Below are positions 17,577 through 26,783 of a stretch of 64,000 nucleotides of DNA, one piece after another. The DNA is from Nevskiaceae bacterium. GTDB taxonomy: Bacteria > Pseudomonadota > Gammaproteobacteria > Steroidobacterales > Steroidobacteraceae. The stretch is taken from the NCBI GenBank assembly GCA_024234075.1, contig JACKOV010000002.1, positions 496,001 to 560,000 of the forward strand. The letters are read 5' to 3'. The stretch's first letter is position 1; the number at the start of each line of letters is the position of its first letter. A program made the position numbers and the translations under genes. The notes under the pieces are model-generated. The model did not search any database. It saw only the letters and a program-made list of their open reading frames with translations, and had not been told where the DNA came from.

Positions 17577-19058
17577 ATGGGTCGCCCCGGATCTTCTGCG
17601 GTGGCCGGTGAGCGCCTGACCAGCCGTTCGCCGATCGACGGGTATTCGCTCGGCGAGGTGCCCGTGGCGACACGCGCCGATTACGACCGCAGTGTCGATC
17701 GCGCCGTGCAGGCCTTCGCGGCCTGGCGGACCGTGCCGGCACCACGCCGCGGCGAGCTGCTGCGGCGCTTCGGCATGGCGGTGCGCCGCGACAAAGCGCG
17801 ACTCGCGGAGCTGATCACGCTCGAGGTCGGCAAGATCCGTGCCGAAGCCGAAGGCGAAGTGCAGGAGGTCATCGACGTCTGCGACTTCGCAGTCGGCTTG
17901 TCGCGCCAACTGCATGGTTTGACCATTGCGTCGGAGCGGCCGCAGCACCACATGCTGGAGCGCTGGCATCCGCTGGGGCCGGTCGGCGTGATCACGGCAT
18001 TCAACTTCCCGATGGCCGTCTGGGCCTGGAATGCGGCGCTGGCGCTGGTCTGCGGCGACAGTGTGATCTGGAAGCCGTCGGAAAAGACGCCGCTGACTGC
18101 AGCGGCGCTGGCGGGCTTGCTCGAGGCCGAGGTGGCCAATTTTCCGGAGGCGCCGGCTGGTCTGGCCACGGTGCTGCAGGGCGGGCGCGAGCCCGGCCAG
18201 TGGCTGGCGGCCGATCCGCGCTTGCCGCTGATCAGTGCGACCGGTAGCACGCGGATGGGACGTGAAGTCGCGACCACGGTCGCCGCACGCTTCGGCCGCT
18301 CGCTGCTCGAACTCGGCGGCAACAACGCGATGATCGTCGCGCCCAGTGCCAGTGAAGATCTCGCCGTGCGGGCGATCGTATTCGCGGCGGTCGGTACCGC
18401 CGGCCAGCGCTGTACGACGCTGCGGCGGTTGTACGTCCATGAATCTCGACGCGCGGCGCTGCTGCAGCGTCTGAGCGGAATCTATGCCGGGCTGCGAATC
18501 GGTGATCCGCGCGAGGCGGATGTGTTGGTCGGCCCGCTGATCAATGCCGCCGCGTTCGAGGCGATGCAGGCCGCGCTCGCGGCCGCGCGTGCCGCCGGCG
18601 GTCGCATCAGCGGCGGCGAGCGGGTCGAAGTACCGGGCGCCAGCGGTGGGTGGTACGCGCGGCCGGCGATCGTCGAACTCGATGCGCCGATCGAGGTGTC
18701 GCGGCAGGAGACGTTTGCACCGATCCTCTATGTGCTCGGTTACCGCGAGTTCGCGGAAGCCGTCCGTGGCAACAACGAGGTCTCCCAGGGGCTGTCGTCG
18801 AGCCTGTTCACCCGGGATCTGGCCGAGGCGGAGCATTTCCTGTCGGTCGAAGGCAGCGATTGTGGCATCGCCAACGTCAATATCGGCACCAGCGGGGCGG
18901 AGATCGGCGGTGCTTTCGGTGGCGAGAAGGAAACCGGTGGCGGCCGCGAATCGGGGTCCGACGCCTGGCGTGCCTACATGCGGCGGCAGACGCAGACGAT
19001 CAACTACTCGTCGGCGCTGCCGTTGGCACAGGGCGTGAGCTTCGATATCGGGGGCTGA
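17577..19058 (+). CDS. amaB: aldehyde dehydrogenase, probable alpha-aminoadipate semialdehyde dehydrogenase (ALDH7 type)
   Basis: A 493-aa NAD(P)+-dependent dehydrogenase. It shows PVGVITAFNFPMAVWAWN, the glutamate motif LLELGGNNAMIVAP and the catalytic cysteine loop GTAGQRCTTLRRLYVH. GGNNA and TAGQRCTT are typical of the ALDH7/antiquitin group, which oxidises alpha-aminoadipate semialdehyde to alpha-aminoadipate. It starts 4 bases after the dehydrogenase stop, so the pair is one transcript and very probably a lysine degradation module. The symbol follows the Pseudomonas counterpart and is tentative. Confidence 0.85.
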   Translation: MGRPGSSAVAGERLTSRSPIDGYSLGEVPVATRADYDRSVDRAVQAFAAWRTVPAPRRGELLRRFGMAVRRDKARLAELITLEVGKIRAEAEGEVQEVIDVCDFAVGLSRQLHGLTIASERPQHHMLERWHPLGPVGVITAFNFPMAVWAWNAALALVCGDSVIWKPSEKTPLTAAALAGLLEAEVANFPEAPAGLATVLQGGREPGQWLAADPRLPLISATGSTRMGREVATTVAARFGRSLLELGGNNAMIVAPSASEDLAVRAIVFAAVGTAGQRCTTLRRLYVHESRRAALLQRLSGIYAGLRIGDPREADVLVGPLINAAAFEAMQAALAAARAAGGRISGGERVEVPGASGGWYARPAIVELDAPIEVSRQETFAPILYVLGYREFAEAVRGNNEVSQGLSSSLFTRDLAEAEHFLSVEGSDCGIANVNIGTSGAEIGGAFGGEKETGGGRESGSDAWRAYMRRQTQTINYSSALPLAQGVSFDIGG

Positions 19059-19171
19059 GCGAGGCGGCTGGCGTGGCCAGTGTCCGCCGGGGCAGCGGAT
19101 CCGCGGCGCGCGCGCTATGCTGGCGTCCCTGGCCTACTGGCTACCGCCCGACATTCCCAAGGAGCCCGACG

Positions 19172-19771
19172 ATGATCCGCCGAATCGCTACGCTCGCCAT
19201 GTCGTCCCTCTTCCTGGCCGTGCCTGCGCATGCCGCGCTGCAGGCCGGCACCACCGCACCCGATTTCACGGCCCAGGCGTCGCTGGCCGGCCGCACATTC
19301 GTTTTCTCGCTGCAGGACGCGTTGCGCAAAGGCCCGGTGGTCGTCTATTTCTACCCGTCTGCCTATACCCAGGGCTGCAATATCCAGGCGCGCGAGTTCG
19401 CGCAGAACATGGACAAGTTCACGGCTGCCGGCGCATCGATCGTCGGTGTTTCGATGGACAGCATCGCGCGTCTCAACGAGTTCTCGGCCGATCCGGAGTA
19501 CTGCGGCGGCAAGGTCGCGGTCTCGTCGGATGCCGATGGCCGTATCGCCAAAGCCTACGACCTGAAGATCACCGAGCGCGAGGGCATGAAGGACTCGCGC
19601 GGCAATGCGATCGAGCACGGCTTCATCGAGCGGACGACCTTTGTCGTCACGACGGATGGCAAGGTGGCGGCGACCATCACGGGTGTTTCGTCAGCCGAGA
19701 ACGTCAAGCAGGCGCTCGCCGCCGTCGAGCAGCTCAAGGCCGCGCCGGCGGCGAACCAGCACTCGCATTGA
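19172..19771 (+). CDS. secreted peroxiredoxin (AhpC/TSA, Bcp-like)
   Basis: A 199-aa thiol peroxidase with a signal peptide (LAMSSLFLAVPAHAALQ). The thioredoxin fold starts at GTTAPDFTAQ; the peroxidatic cysteine lies in FYPSAYTQGCNIQAREFAQN, and a second cysteine in DPEYCGGKV may be resolving. It should reduce peroxides in the periplasm. ATG 19172 has an AAGGAG ribosome-binding site 8 bases upstream; the longer open frame that starts within the aldehyde dehydrogenase gene is not used. There are 113 bases between it and the preceding gene. Confidence 0.9.
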   Translation: MIRRIATLAMSSLFLAVPAHAALQAGTTAPDFTAQASLAGRTFVFSLQDALRKGPVVVYFYPSAYTQGCNIQAREFAQNMDKFTAAGASIVGVSMDSIARLNEFSADPEYCGGKVAVSSDADGRIAKAYDLKITEREGMKDSRGNAIEHGFIERTTFVVTTDGKVAATITGVSSAENVKQALAAVEQLKAAPAANQHSH

Positions 19772-19929
19772 CGGGATTGCGGCGCTGATCGCCCGCCGGC
19801 AGGCGCGGCTGCGGTCGCACCTGCTTATGTTCATTCGCGACGAGACCTGGATCACATTCGGGACCGATAGCCCCCGACTTTGATGCCGCTCGTCGGCTCG
19901 CCGCGCGCATCGCTGGACGCCGTTCCAGG

Positions 19930-20454
19930 ATGCGCGCCATGGCAAACCGACGCATCCAGGGCTTTACCCTGTTCGAGCTGATGCTCACGCTCGGCCTCGC
20001 GGCCGTGCTGATGGGCCTTGCTGCCCCATCGATCAGCGACTTCATCCGTTCGAGCCGGATTTCCGGCGCTTCGCGCGAGCTGGTCGTCGATTTCGCGCTG
20101 GCCCGCGACGAGGCGGTGATGCGGGCCGCCCGCGTCACGGTCTGCACCAGCACGGATATGACGACCTGCACCAACCAGAGCTGGGAGCACGGCCGGCTGA
20201 TCTTCGTCGACGGCGGCGTGGTCGGCACCATCGACGGCGCGGACGAGGTGCTGGTGCGTACCGAGCCGCCCGGTGCCGGGATCACGACCGGCTCTACCGG
20301 CATTGCCGCTCCCAACATGGTCAGCTTCGGGATCAACGGGCGGCTCACGGGCACCGGCGTCATCGAAGTCTGCATCGAGGGCCAGCGGCAGCGGCAGATC
20401 AGTCTGTCGCGTTCGGGCCAGGCGATGCTCAACCGGACGGACACTGCATGCTGA
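19930..20454 (+). CDS. fimU: FimU/GspH-type minor pseudopilin
   Basis: A 174-aa type IV pilus minor pilin. The prepilin site is visible: after a short basic leader (MANRRIQG) comes FTLFELMLTLGLAAVLMGLA, with the +5 Glu typical of pilins. The rest resembles FimT/FimU/GspH (ARDEAVMRAARVTVCTS). ATG 19930 and 19939 are both possible. It is the first gene of an operon with the order fimU-pilV-pilW-pilX-pilY1-pilY2-pilE, as in Pseudomonas. Minor pilins prime pilus assembly at the inner membrane. Confidence 0.88.
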   Translation: MRAMANRRIQGFTLFELMLTLGLAAVLMGLAAPSISDFIRSSRISGASRELVVDFALARDEAVMRAARVTVCTSTDMTTCTNQSWEHGRLIFVDGGVVGTIDGADEVLVRTEPPGAGITTGSTGIAAPNMVSFGINGRLTGTGVIEVCIEGQRQRQISLSRSGQAMLNRTDTAC

Positions 20455-21002
20455 ACCACCACCGCTCTACACCGCGCGGCGCGCGCGGCTTCATGCTGGT
20501 CGAAGTGCTGGTCACGATCGTGATCTTCACGGTCGGCTTGCTGGGCGTGATCGGCCTGCAGACCCTGGCGTTGTCGTCGAGCCATCTCTCTTCGCTGCGC
20601 AGTGAAGCCACGGTGCTGGTCTCCGACATGGCCGAGCGGATGCGCGCGAACCTGCCCGCGGCCAACGGCACGGGCGGAATCCCGACCTACGATTCAGTGA
20701 CACCGGGCACGAATGCCTGTCGGGCCGTGTACTCCACCGCCGTGGAGCCGTCGCCCTCGGATTGCACGCCGGAGGAACTGGCCGCGGACGATCTGCAGGA
20801 CTGGCTCGACCTGGTCGCGCAGCGCCTGCCTGCCGGCTCCGGCATCGTGTGTCTCGATAGCACGCCGGACGACGGGATTCCGGGTGGCGAAGACTGCGAT
20901 GGCGCCGGCGAAGCCTATGCGATCAAGGTCTGGTGGACAGAGCGCGCGACTCGTACCGATGATGCGACGGTGCGCCGCTTCGTCGGGAGTGTGCGGCCAT
21001 GA
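20448..21002 (+). CDS. pilV: type IV pilus minor pilin PilV
   Basis: A 184-aa prepilin-like protein. The leader RGARG is followed by FMLVEVLVTIVIFTVGLLGV and then GLQTLALSSSHLSSLRSEA, a recognisable PilV pattern. It overlaps the preceding fimU gene by 7 bases and the next gene by 4, showing tight translational coupling. PilV joins PilW and PilX in the tip-associated minor pilin complex. Confidence 0.9.
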   Translation: MLNHHRSTPRGARGFMLVEVLVTIVIFTVGLLGVIGLQTLALSSSHLSSLRSEATVLVSDMAERMRANLPAANGTGGIPTYDSVTPGTNACRAVYSTAVEPSPSDCTPEELAADDLQDWLDLVAQRLPAGSGIVCLDSTPDDGIPGGEDCDGAGEAYAIKVWWTERATRTDDATVRRFVGSVRP

Positions 21003-22045
21003 GCTCCGGGTTTGCGAAGCGGTACCGGCGGGCCGGGTCCGTATCGGCGGGCTTCTCGCTGATCGAGCTGCTGGTCGCCACCGCGATCGGTGCGCTCGTC
21101 ACCTTGCTGATCGCCACGGTGTTCGCCAATAACTCCAAGACCAACGAGGTCTCGCAGGCGTCGAACGAGGTCCAGGAGCAGGCGGCGGTCGCGCTGGACA
21201 TGTTGCAGCGCGACCTGCGGATGGCCGGCTATTCGGGCTGCAACAGCAACCGCATGCTCGGCTCCGGTGCGCTGGTGAACACCAGCGCCGCGCCGACCGG
21301 TTACCTCGATGCGGTCGGTGCCTATCTGCAGGGCCACGAGGGTAGCGGTGCGGGGTTCGACCCGACCGCACCTGCCGAGGTGACCGGCGCCTCGCCGGCG
21401 CCGATCGATACCTTCGATGCGGTGACGGTCCGGATCCCGGCGGCCGAGCCGGTCGCACTGTCGGGCACGATGGGTTCCGCAACGGCCACCATCCCGGTGT
21501 ACTCGACCGCCGATTACGCCGTGGGTACGCGTGCGCTGATCAGCGATTGCGCCCAGTCGGCCGCGTTCGTCGTGACCAGTACGGCCGGCGGCCTCATGCA
21601 CGCCGCCGGTGCACTCAACGCCACCGCCGATCTCGGCCGGGCCTACGGCATCGATGCCTCGGTTGTGCCTATGCAGACCGTTACCTACTACGTCGGCGCC
21701 AGCAGCTATGCGCCGCTCGGTACCGAGCAGTCGCTGTGGCGACGGGTGAATATGGCGGGGACGTCCGAGGAAGTGGCCGAGGGCGTCGAGGAGTTCCAGC
21801 TGCTCTACGGTATCGACACCAACGACGATCGTTCGGCCGACGTGTTCGACACCGCCGACAACGTCGCCGACTGGAGCCAGGTGATTGCGGTCCGCGCCAG
21901 TCTGCTGTTGCACAGCAAGTCGCCCAACGCGGCCCGCAATCCACAGTCGTTCGATTTCAACGGCCAGACCGACGTAGTGCCCGCGGATCAGCGGCTGCGC
22001 CGTCCGCTCAATGCCACGATCCTGCTGCGGAACCGTACGCCATGA
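20999..22045 (+). CDS. pilW: type IV pilus minor pilin PilW
   Basis: A 348-aa minor pilin with a prepilin motif SAGFSLIELLVATAIGALVT and then QEQAAVALDMLQRDLRMAGY, a hallmark of PilW. The C-terminal part includes WSQVIAVRASLLLHSKSP, common in this family. Its stop overlaps the pilX start in an ATGA junction (22042-22045). Confidence 0.92.
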   Translation: MSSGFAKRYRRAGSVSAGFSLIELLVATAIGALVTLLIATVFANNSKTNEVSQASNEVQEQAAVALDMLQRDLRMAGYSGCNSNRMLGSGALVNTSAAPTGYLDAVGAYLQGHEGSGAGFDPTAPAEVTGASPAPIDTFDAVTVRIPAAEPVALSGTMGSATATIPVYSTADYAVGTRALISDCAQSAAFVVTSTAGGLMHAAGALNATADLGRAYGIDASVVPMQTVTYYVGASSYAPLGTEQSLWRRVNMAGTSEEVAEGVEEFQLLYGIDTNDDRSADVFDTADNVADWSQVIAVRASLLLHSKSPNAARNPQSFDFNGQTDVVPADQRLRRPLNATILLRNRTP

Positions 22046-22599
22046 AGCGCCGATCATTCTCCTCTCGCCAGACGGGTGCCTCGCTGATCGTCGCCCTGCT
22101 GTTCCTGGTCGTGCTGACCGTGCTCGGCCTGGTCGCCGTACGCAGCTCCACGCTGCACGAGCGCATCGCCGGCAACGATCGCGACCGGGCGGTTGCCTTC
22201 GAAGCCGCGGAAGCAGCGCTGCGCGACGCCGAGCTGGACGTACGCGACAACCTCACCACGGCCAGTGGTTTTGCGGCGACTTGCGGCAGTGGCCTGTGTC
22301 TGCCGGCGACCACCGCGACGCCGCGCTGGGAGGAGATCGACTGGAGCGGCGCGAACTCGCGCGCCTACGGCGTGGGCTCGGGGGCCGGCAGTTATCCGGT
22401 GGGCGACCTCGCCCAGGAGCCGCGCTACATCGTCGAGCTCCTGCCGGACATCCCGCCGGGGGCTGGCAATTCGCTCAATACCAACTCCAGTGCGCGTTCC
22501 TCGACCAGCGGTGGCACGGCCTACCGGATCACGGCACGCGCCTGGGGCCGCCGCGGCACCACGCAGGTGATGCTGCAGACCGTGTTCGTCAAGCAGTGA
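22042..22599 (+). CDS. pilX: type IV pilus minor pilin PilX
   Basis: A 185-aa protein with the PilX N-terminus (RQTGASLIVALLFLVVLTVL, followed by VRSSTLHERIAGNDRDRAVA and a FEAAEAALRDAE helix). The cleavage-site region QTGASL replaces the usual +5 Glu pattern with an Ala/Ser-rich one, as is normal for PilX. The start ATG overlaps the pilW stop. Confidence 0.9.
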   Translation: MKRRSFSSRQTGASLIVALLFLVVLTVLGLVAVRSSTLHERIAGNDRDRAVAFEAAEAALRDAELDVRDNLTTASGFAATCGSGLCLPATTATPRWEEIDWSGANSRAYGVGSGAGSYPVGDLAQEPRYIVELLPDIPPGAGNSLNTNSSARSSTSGGTAYRITARAWGRRGTTQVMLQTVFVKQ

Positions 22600-22616
22600 C
22601 GGAAAGGAAAATATCC

Positions 22617-25600
22617 ATGAACCCACGTCATCCTTCGCGACTCGCCGGCCCGGTTTCTGCCGCCTGTGCGACCCTGCTGGCCGCGGGCGCTGCGGACTCC
22701 GCACCGCTTGCCGTCAGCGAGATTCCGCTATTCGTCGCTTCCGGCCTCCAGCCGAACGTGTTGCTGACCATCGCGAACTCGAACAGCATGGACGAGGACG
22801 CTTCGGGTCTCGCTGTGGGCAGCGCGGCGGCAGACAGCCGCTCGGAAATCGCACGGCGCGTGGCGCGCATGGTCGTCGCGAACTACGGCGGTGGATTGAA
22901 CATCGGCTTGATGGCCTTCCAGCAGCACACCACCGGCGGGGATGCGGTCCGCAAGCAGTTCCTGCATTCGAGTCCGTACGATCTCAGCTTCGATCCGGCC
23001 AACTACGATCCGGACTACAATGGCCCGCGTACCGGCCCAACCCGTGCGTTCCGCGAAGCGAATGTGTCAGATCCGGGAAATTTCTACAATTTCAACGTCA
23101 ACCTTCCGTTCTATTCGAGCGTGAACCAGGGCACCGGGTTCTGCTACTCGGCGACCGCCCATGCATTCAACAATGGCGAGCATCCGGTCACCGGCCCCTG
23201 GGACAGCTATCGCTGCTTCCGCAACAAAATCGGTTCCTCGGATGCCTTGCCTGTGTGGGGCAATTCAGCCAGCGAGACCGCCAACGGCTGGACGACCTAC
23301 TTCGGGACCTATACGTTCCTGCCGACCGACAGCGATCTCGGCCAGGGCATCACCGATTTCGGCAGGTTCATGGCCTGGAGCTATGTCTCTCCGACCTGGT
23401 TCTCCAATGGCTCGCCCGGCGGTGGCTATCTGCACGTGCCGATCGCGCCGGTGACCACGGCCCAGGCCAATGCGATCAACACCAAGCTCGGGACCTCGCA
23501 GTTCGTCGTCAATGGACCGGTCAATCCGGCGCGACCGCTACAGAATGCCGGACTGACTCCGCTCGAGGGTACGCTGTACACGATCCGCGACTACTTCGCC
23601 GGCAACCTTGCCGATGCTGCGCGCGGCGGCCCGAAGGCGGCGCCGCCAAATTCCTGCGGCAAGGATTACTCGGTGATCCTGACCAATGGCTTGCCGTCGG
23701 TGACGCGCTTCGGCGTACCGTCATCGAACGTGACCCAGATGCTGGCTGATGCCAGCGCGGCTGCCACGGCCGTCCATACGGCGGCCCGTCCGGTGTTGAA
23801 CTACATCGTCGGCTTCGCGCTGCCTTTCGGCACCAACCCTGCGCAGCTCGACACCATTGCCGCAGCGGGAGGGACGGGCAGCTCGTATTACGCTACCGAC
23901 GAGGCGACACTGACGTCCGAGTTGAATCGGGTATTCAACGACATCCTGATCCGTTCCGGCGCCGCCGGCGCCGTGGCGCTCAACAGTGGCTCGATCCAGA
24001 CCAACTCGCGGATTTTCCAGGCGAAGTTCAATACCGGCGACTGGTCGGGACAGCTGCAGGCGTTTCCGATCAATGCCACGACCGGTGCGATCGAGCCGGC
24101 GGTGTGGGATGCGGGCGTGGTGATCAATACGCAGCATTGGGATAGCGGCCGCAAGATCCTGAGCTGGAACCCGACCTCCGCGCAGGGCATCGCATTCCGC
24201 TGGCCGGCCAATCCGATGGCACCGACCGCGACGACGCTGAACGCGGCGCAGATCGCCGACCTGAATGGCGATGGTCTGGGCGCACAGCGCCTGGCCTATC
24301 TGCGGGGCTCTGCCAGCAACGAGGGTACCGGCGTCACGGATTTTCGTGTCCGCAACGTCAGCAAGCTCGGCGACATCGTCAATTCCTCGCCGGCGTTCGT
24401 CGGCCCGCCGCGCCTGAACATTGCCGATTCGTCGTATGTCGCATTCAAGTCGACCTATGCTTCGCGGCCTAACATGATTTACGTCGGTGCCAATGACGGC
24501 ATGCTGCATGCGATCGATGCCGAGACCGGCGAAGAGCGTTTCGCCTACGTACCAGCGGCGGTTTATCCGCGTCTCTCGGGTTTGACGGCGCAGGGCTTCT
24601 CGCACAAATACCTGGTTGACGGCAGCCCGGTAGCGGCGGACATCAAGTTCGGCTCCAACTGGCACACCTTGCTGGTCAGCGGCCTCGCCGCAGGTGGCAA
24701 GAGCCTGTTTGCACTGGATGTCACCAACCCGGCAACGGTGTCCGAAGCGACGCCGACCTCGACGGCGTTGTGGGAATTCAGCCACGCCAATCTCGGCCTG
24801 ACCTACGCGCAACCGACGATCATCCGGCTGAACGACGGCTCGCCCGGCGTGGTGGTCGGCAACGGTTACAACAATACCGGCACCGGGCGTGCGTCGCTGT
24901 TCATCATCAATGCCCAGACCGGCGCGCTGATCCGGGAACTCGACACCGGCATCGGCAACACGATCACGCCCAACGGCCTCTCGACCCCGGCGGTGATCGA
25001 TCTGGACGGCAATGGCACGGCCGACTACGCCTACGCCGGCGACCTGCGCGGCAATGTCTGGAAGTTCGATCTCACGGGCAACAACAGCAGTTCGTGGTCG
25101 GTGGCGTTTTCGGGTTCGCCGCTGTTCACCGCGCGTGACAGTGGCGGCACGGCGCAGCCGATCACCTCGGCGATCGAAGTGTCGCGACATCCTCAGGGCG
25201 GGCTGATCGTGCTGTTCGGCACGGGACGCTACATCGAAGCGGCCGACGTTTCCGCCACGGCGACGCAGAGTCTCTACGGCATCCGCGACAACGGCAGCGC
25301 CGTGTCCAATCGCACGACACTGGTCCAGCAGACCGTGATCGATACGCAGACCGCGAGCGGCCATCAGTATCGTGCGGTGTCCGCCAATACCGTGAACTGG
25401 GCGAGCAAGGACGGCTGGTATATGGACCTGCCGACCGCCGGTGAGCGGGTGGTCGTCGATCCGATCCTGCGCAACGGCCGCCTGATCGTGCCGACGACCA
25501 TTCCGAGCGGCAATGTCTGCGATGCCGGCGGCTATTCCTGGCTCATGGAAATCGATTACCTGAGCGGTGGCCGATTGAACATCGCGGCCTTCGACGTCAA

Positions 25601-25841
25601 CCAGGACGGCAACGTCGACAACACGCAGGACAGCATGGCTTTCGACTCGGCCGGCACGATGCATGCTAGCGGCGTGCGGCTCGATGCGATCGCGTCGTCG
25701 CCCTCGGTGATCCGTGGTTTCGGCGACGATGCCGATCTCGAGAACAAGTATCTCAACCAGTCCACCGGCGGCATGGCGCAGGTGCTCGAGAGCGGCGCGC
25801 CGCTATCGAACCGGCGCATGTCCTGGCGGCAGATTCTGTGA
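22617..25841 (+). CDS. pilY1: type IV pilus tip adhesin/assembly protein PilY1
   Basis: A ~1074-aa exported protein. After a signal-like N-terminus comes a von Willebrand A-like region whose MIDAS motif is degenerate (VLLTIANSNSMDED, with no leading Asp). The C-terminal half is a beta-propeller of the PilY1 type, with FVGPPRLNIADSSY, MIYVGANDGMLHAIDAETGE and a calcium-site-like IDLDGNGTADYAYAGDLRGN. PilY1 sits at the pilus tip and governs extension, adhesion and surface sensing. ATG 22617 has a GGAAAGGA site just upstream. It is the largest gene of the operon. Confidence 0.92.
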   Translation: MNPRHPSRLAGPVSAACATLLAAGAADSAPLAVSEIPLFVASGLQPNVLLTIANSNSMDEDASGLAVGSAAADSRSEIARRVARMVVANYGGGLNIGLMAFQQHTTGGDAVRKQFLHSSPYDLSFDPANYDPDYNGPRTGPTRAFREANVSDPGNFYNFNVNLPFYSSVNQGTGFCYSATAHAFNNGEHPVTGPWDSYRCFRNKIGSSDALPVWGNSASETANGWTTYFGTYTFLPTDSDLGQGITDFGRFMAWSYVSPTWFSNGSPGGGYLHVPIAPVTTAQANAINTKLGTSQFVVNGPVNPARPLQNAGLTPLEGTLYTIRDYFAGNLADAARGGPKAAPPNSCGKDYSVILTNGLPSVTRFGVPSSNVTQMLADASAAATAVHTAARPVLNYIVGFALPFGTNPAQLDTIAAAGGTGSSYYATDEATLTSELNRVFNDILIRSGAAGAVALNSGSIQTNSRIFQAKFNTGDWSGQLQAFPINATTGAIEPAVWDAGVVINTQHWDSGRKILSWNPTSAQGIAFRWPANPMAPTATTLNAAQIADLNGDGLGAQRLAYLRGSASNEGTGVTDFRVRNVSKLGDIVNSSPAFVGPPRLNIADSSYVAFKSTYASRPNMIYVGANDGMLHAIDAETGEERFAYVPAAVYPRLSGLTAQGFSHKYLVDGSPVAADIKFGSNWHTLLVSGLAAGGKSLFALDVTNPATVSEATPTSTALWEFSHANLGLTYAQPTIIRLNDGSPGVVVGNGYNNTGTGRASLFIINAQTGALIRELDTGIGNTITPNGLSTPAVIDLDGNGTADYAYAGDLRGNVWKFDLTGNNSSSWSVAFSGSPLFTARDSGGTAQPITSAIEVSRHPQGGLIVLFGTGRYIEAADVSATATQSLYGIRDNGSAVSNRTTLVQQTVIDTQTASGHQYRAVSANTVNWASKDGWYMDLPTAGERVVVDPILRNGRLIVPTTIPSGNVCDAGGYSWLMEIDYLSGGRLNIAAFDVNQDGNVDNTQDSMAFDSAGTMHASGVRLDAIASSPSVIRGFGDDADLENKYLNQSTGGMAQVLESGAPLSNRRMSWRQIL

Positions 25842-25864
25842 CGGCGCGTCGCGGAGGTGTTCCC

Positions 25865-26236
25865 ATGAGACAGCATTCGATTCATCCGTCCGCCAGGTTC
25901 GCCAGTTGCACCTTCGCCCTGATCGGCTCCCTGCTCGCGGGCCTGGCATCGGCGGCGACGCCGGTGGATCCCGCGCGGCTCGCGGCCGTGGTCCAGCAGA
26001 TGGAGCAGCAGGAGATGCGCAGCGGGCGCGTCAGCAGCTACGACAGGCAGCGCGGCACGCTGATCGTCGGCGGCGTGAGTATCCACGTTGACCCGAATCA
26101 AACCGCGTTTTCCGACGACCGGCGCAAACCGCCGGCCGGCGGCGTGGCGGCGCTGCGGCCGGGTGATCGCGTCACGGTACGCGCCGTACGGGTCAATGGT
26201 GTTCTGCAAGCGGTGCAGATCATTGTCAACGATTGA
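25865..26236 (+). CDS. pilY2: PilY2-like small exported protein
   Basis: A 123-aa protein with a signal peptide (ALIGSLLAGLASAATPVDP). The mature part is a short helix (LAAVVQQMEQQEMRSGRVSS) followed by a small beta domain (RGTLIVGGVSIHVDP ... LRPGDRVTVRAVRVNGVLQA) resembling an OB-like barrel. Similarity to Pseudomonas PilY2 is judged from its position between pilY1 and pilE and the general pattern, not from strict sequence identity. ATG 25865 is preferred over the upstream ATG 25838, which overlaps the pilY1 end. Confidence 0.65.
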   Translation: MRQHSIHPSARFASCTFALIGSLLAGLASAATPVDPARLAAVVQQMEQQEMRSGRVSSYDRQRGTLIVGGVSIHVDPNQTAFSDDRRKPPAGGVAALRPGDRVTVRAVRVNGVLQAVQIIVND

Positions 26237-26268
26237 TGGGCGCCATGAAGCAGCCCGGGAGAGCGAGC

Positions 26269-26676
26269 ATGACGCGGCAGCGAGGCGTGACTCTGGTGGA
26301 GCTGATGGTCGTCGTGGCCGTGGTGGCCATCCTCGCCGCGCTCGGCTATCCGGCGTATCTGGAGCAGCAGCTCAAGGGCCGGCGGGCCGACGGCAAGGCG
26401 ATGCTGAATCATGTCATCCAGCAGTCGGAGCGGTTCTACACCGAGAACAACACTTTCACCGACGACCTGGACGAGTTGGGCTTCGGCTCCGGCACGGTCA
26501 CTTCGGAGCATGGTGGCTACACGATCACGCTCGCGGCTGGGCCGAGCGGCGACATCGCCACCAGTGTCACGGCGTCGGCGACACCGGTCGTCGCCGACCC
26601 GAAATGCGGGACGCTGACGCTGTCGAGCGATTTCAGCCGCGGCGCTTCCGGTACTCAGCCCGCGATTTGCTGGTGA
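26269..26676 (+). CDS. pilE: type IV pilin-like protein PilE
   Basis: A ~135-aa prepilin. A very short leader (MTRQRG) precedes VTLVELMVVVAVVAILAALG, then YPAYLEQQLKGRRADGKAML, typical of PilE. Two C-terminal cysteines (DPKCGTLTL ... QPAICW) bracket a disulfide loop. ATG 26269 has a GGGAGAG site ~8 bases upstream and gives the expected leader length; in-frame ATGs at 26233 and 26245 would lengthen it. It is the last gene of the minor pilin operon. Confidence 0.9.
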   Translation: MTRQRGVTLVELMVVVAVVAILAALGYPAYLEQQLKGRRADGKAMLNHVIQQSERFYTENNTFTDDLDELGFGSGTVTSEHGGYTITLAAGPSGDIATSVTASATPVVADPKCGTLTLSSDFSRGASGTQPAICW

Positions 26677-26712
26677 TCCCGGTTATTGTCCGCCGACTCC
26701 GGCCCATCTGAC

Positions 26713-26747
26713 GGCGACGCGCCGGACCATGAGCCCGGCGCGTCGCC
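26713..26747. terminator. perfect 13-bp hairpin between pilE and leuA
   Basis: GGCGACGCGCCGG (26713-26725) and CCGGCGCGTCGCC (26735-26747) are exact reverse complements around a 9-base loop. The element sits between the convergent pilE and leuA stops, so it probably ends transcription from both sides. No U-tract follows on either strand, so termination may need help from Rho. Confidence 0.6.
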
Positions 26748-26783
26748 GCAATCGTCATGCCGCGACCGGTGGTGCGGCCGGCT

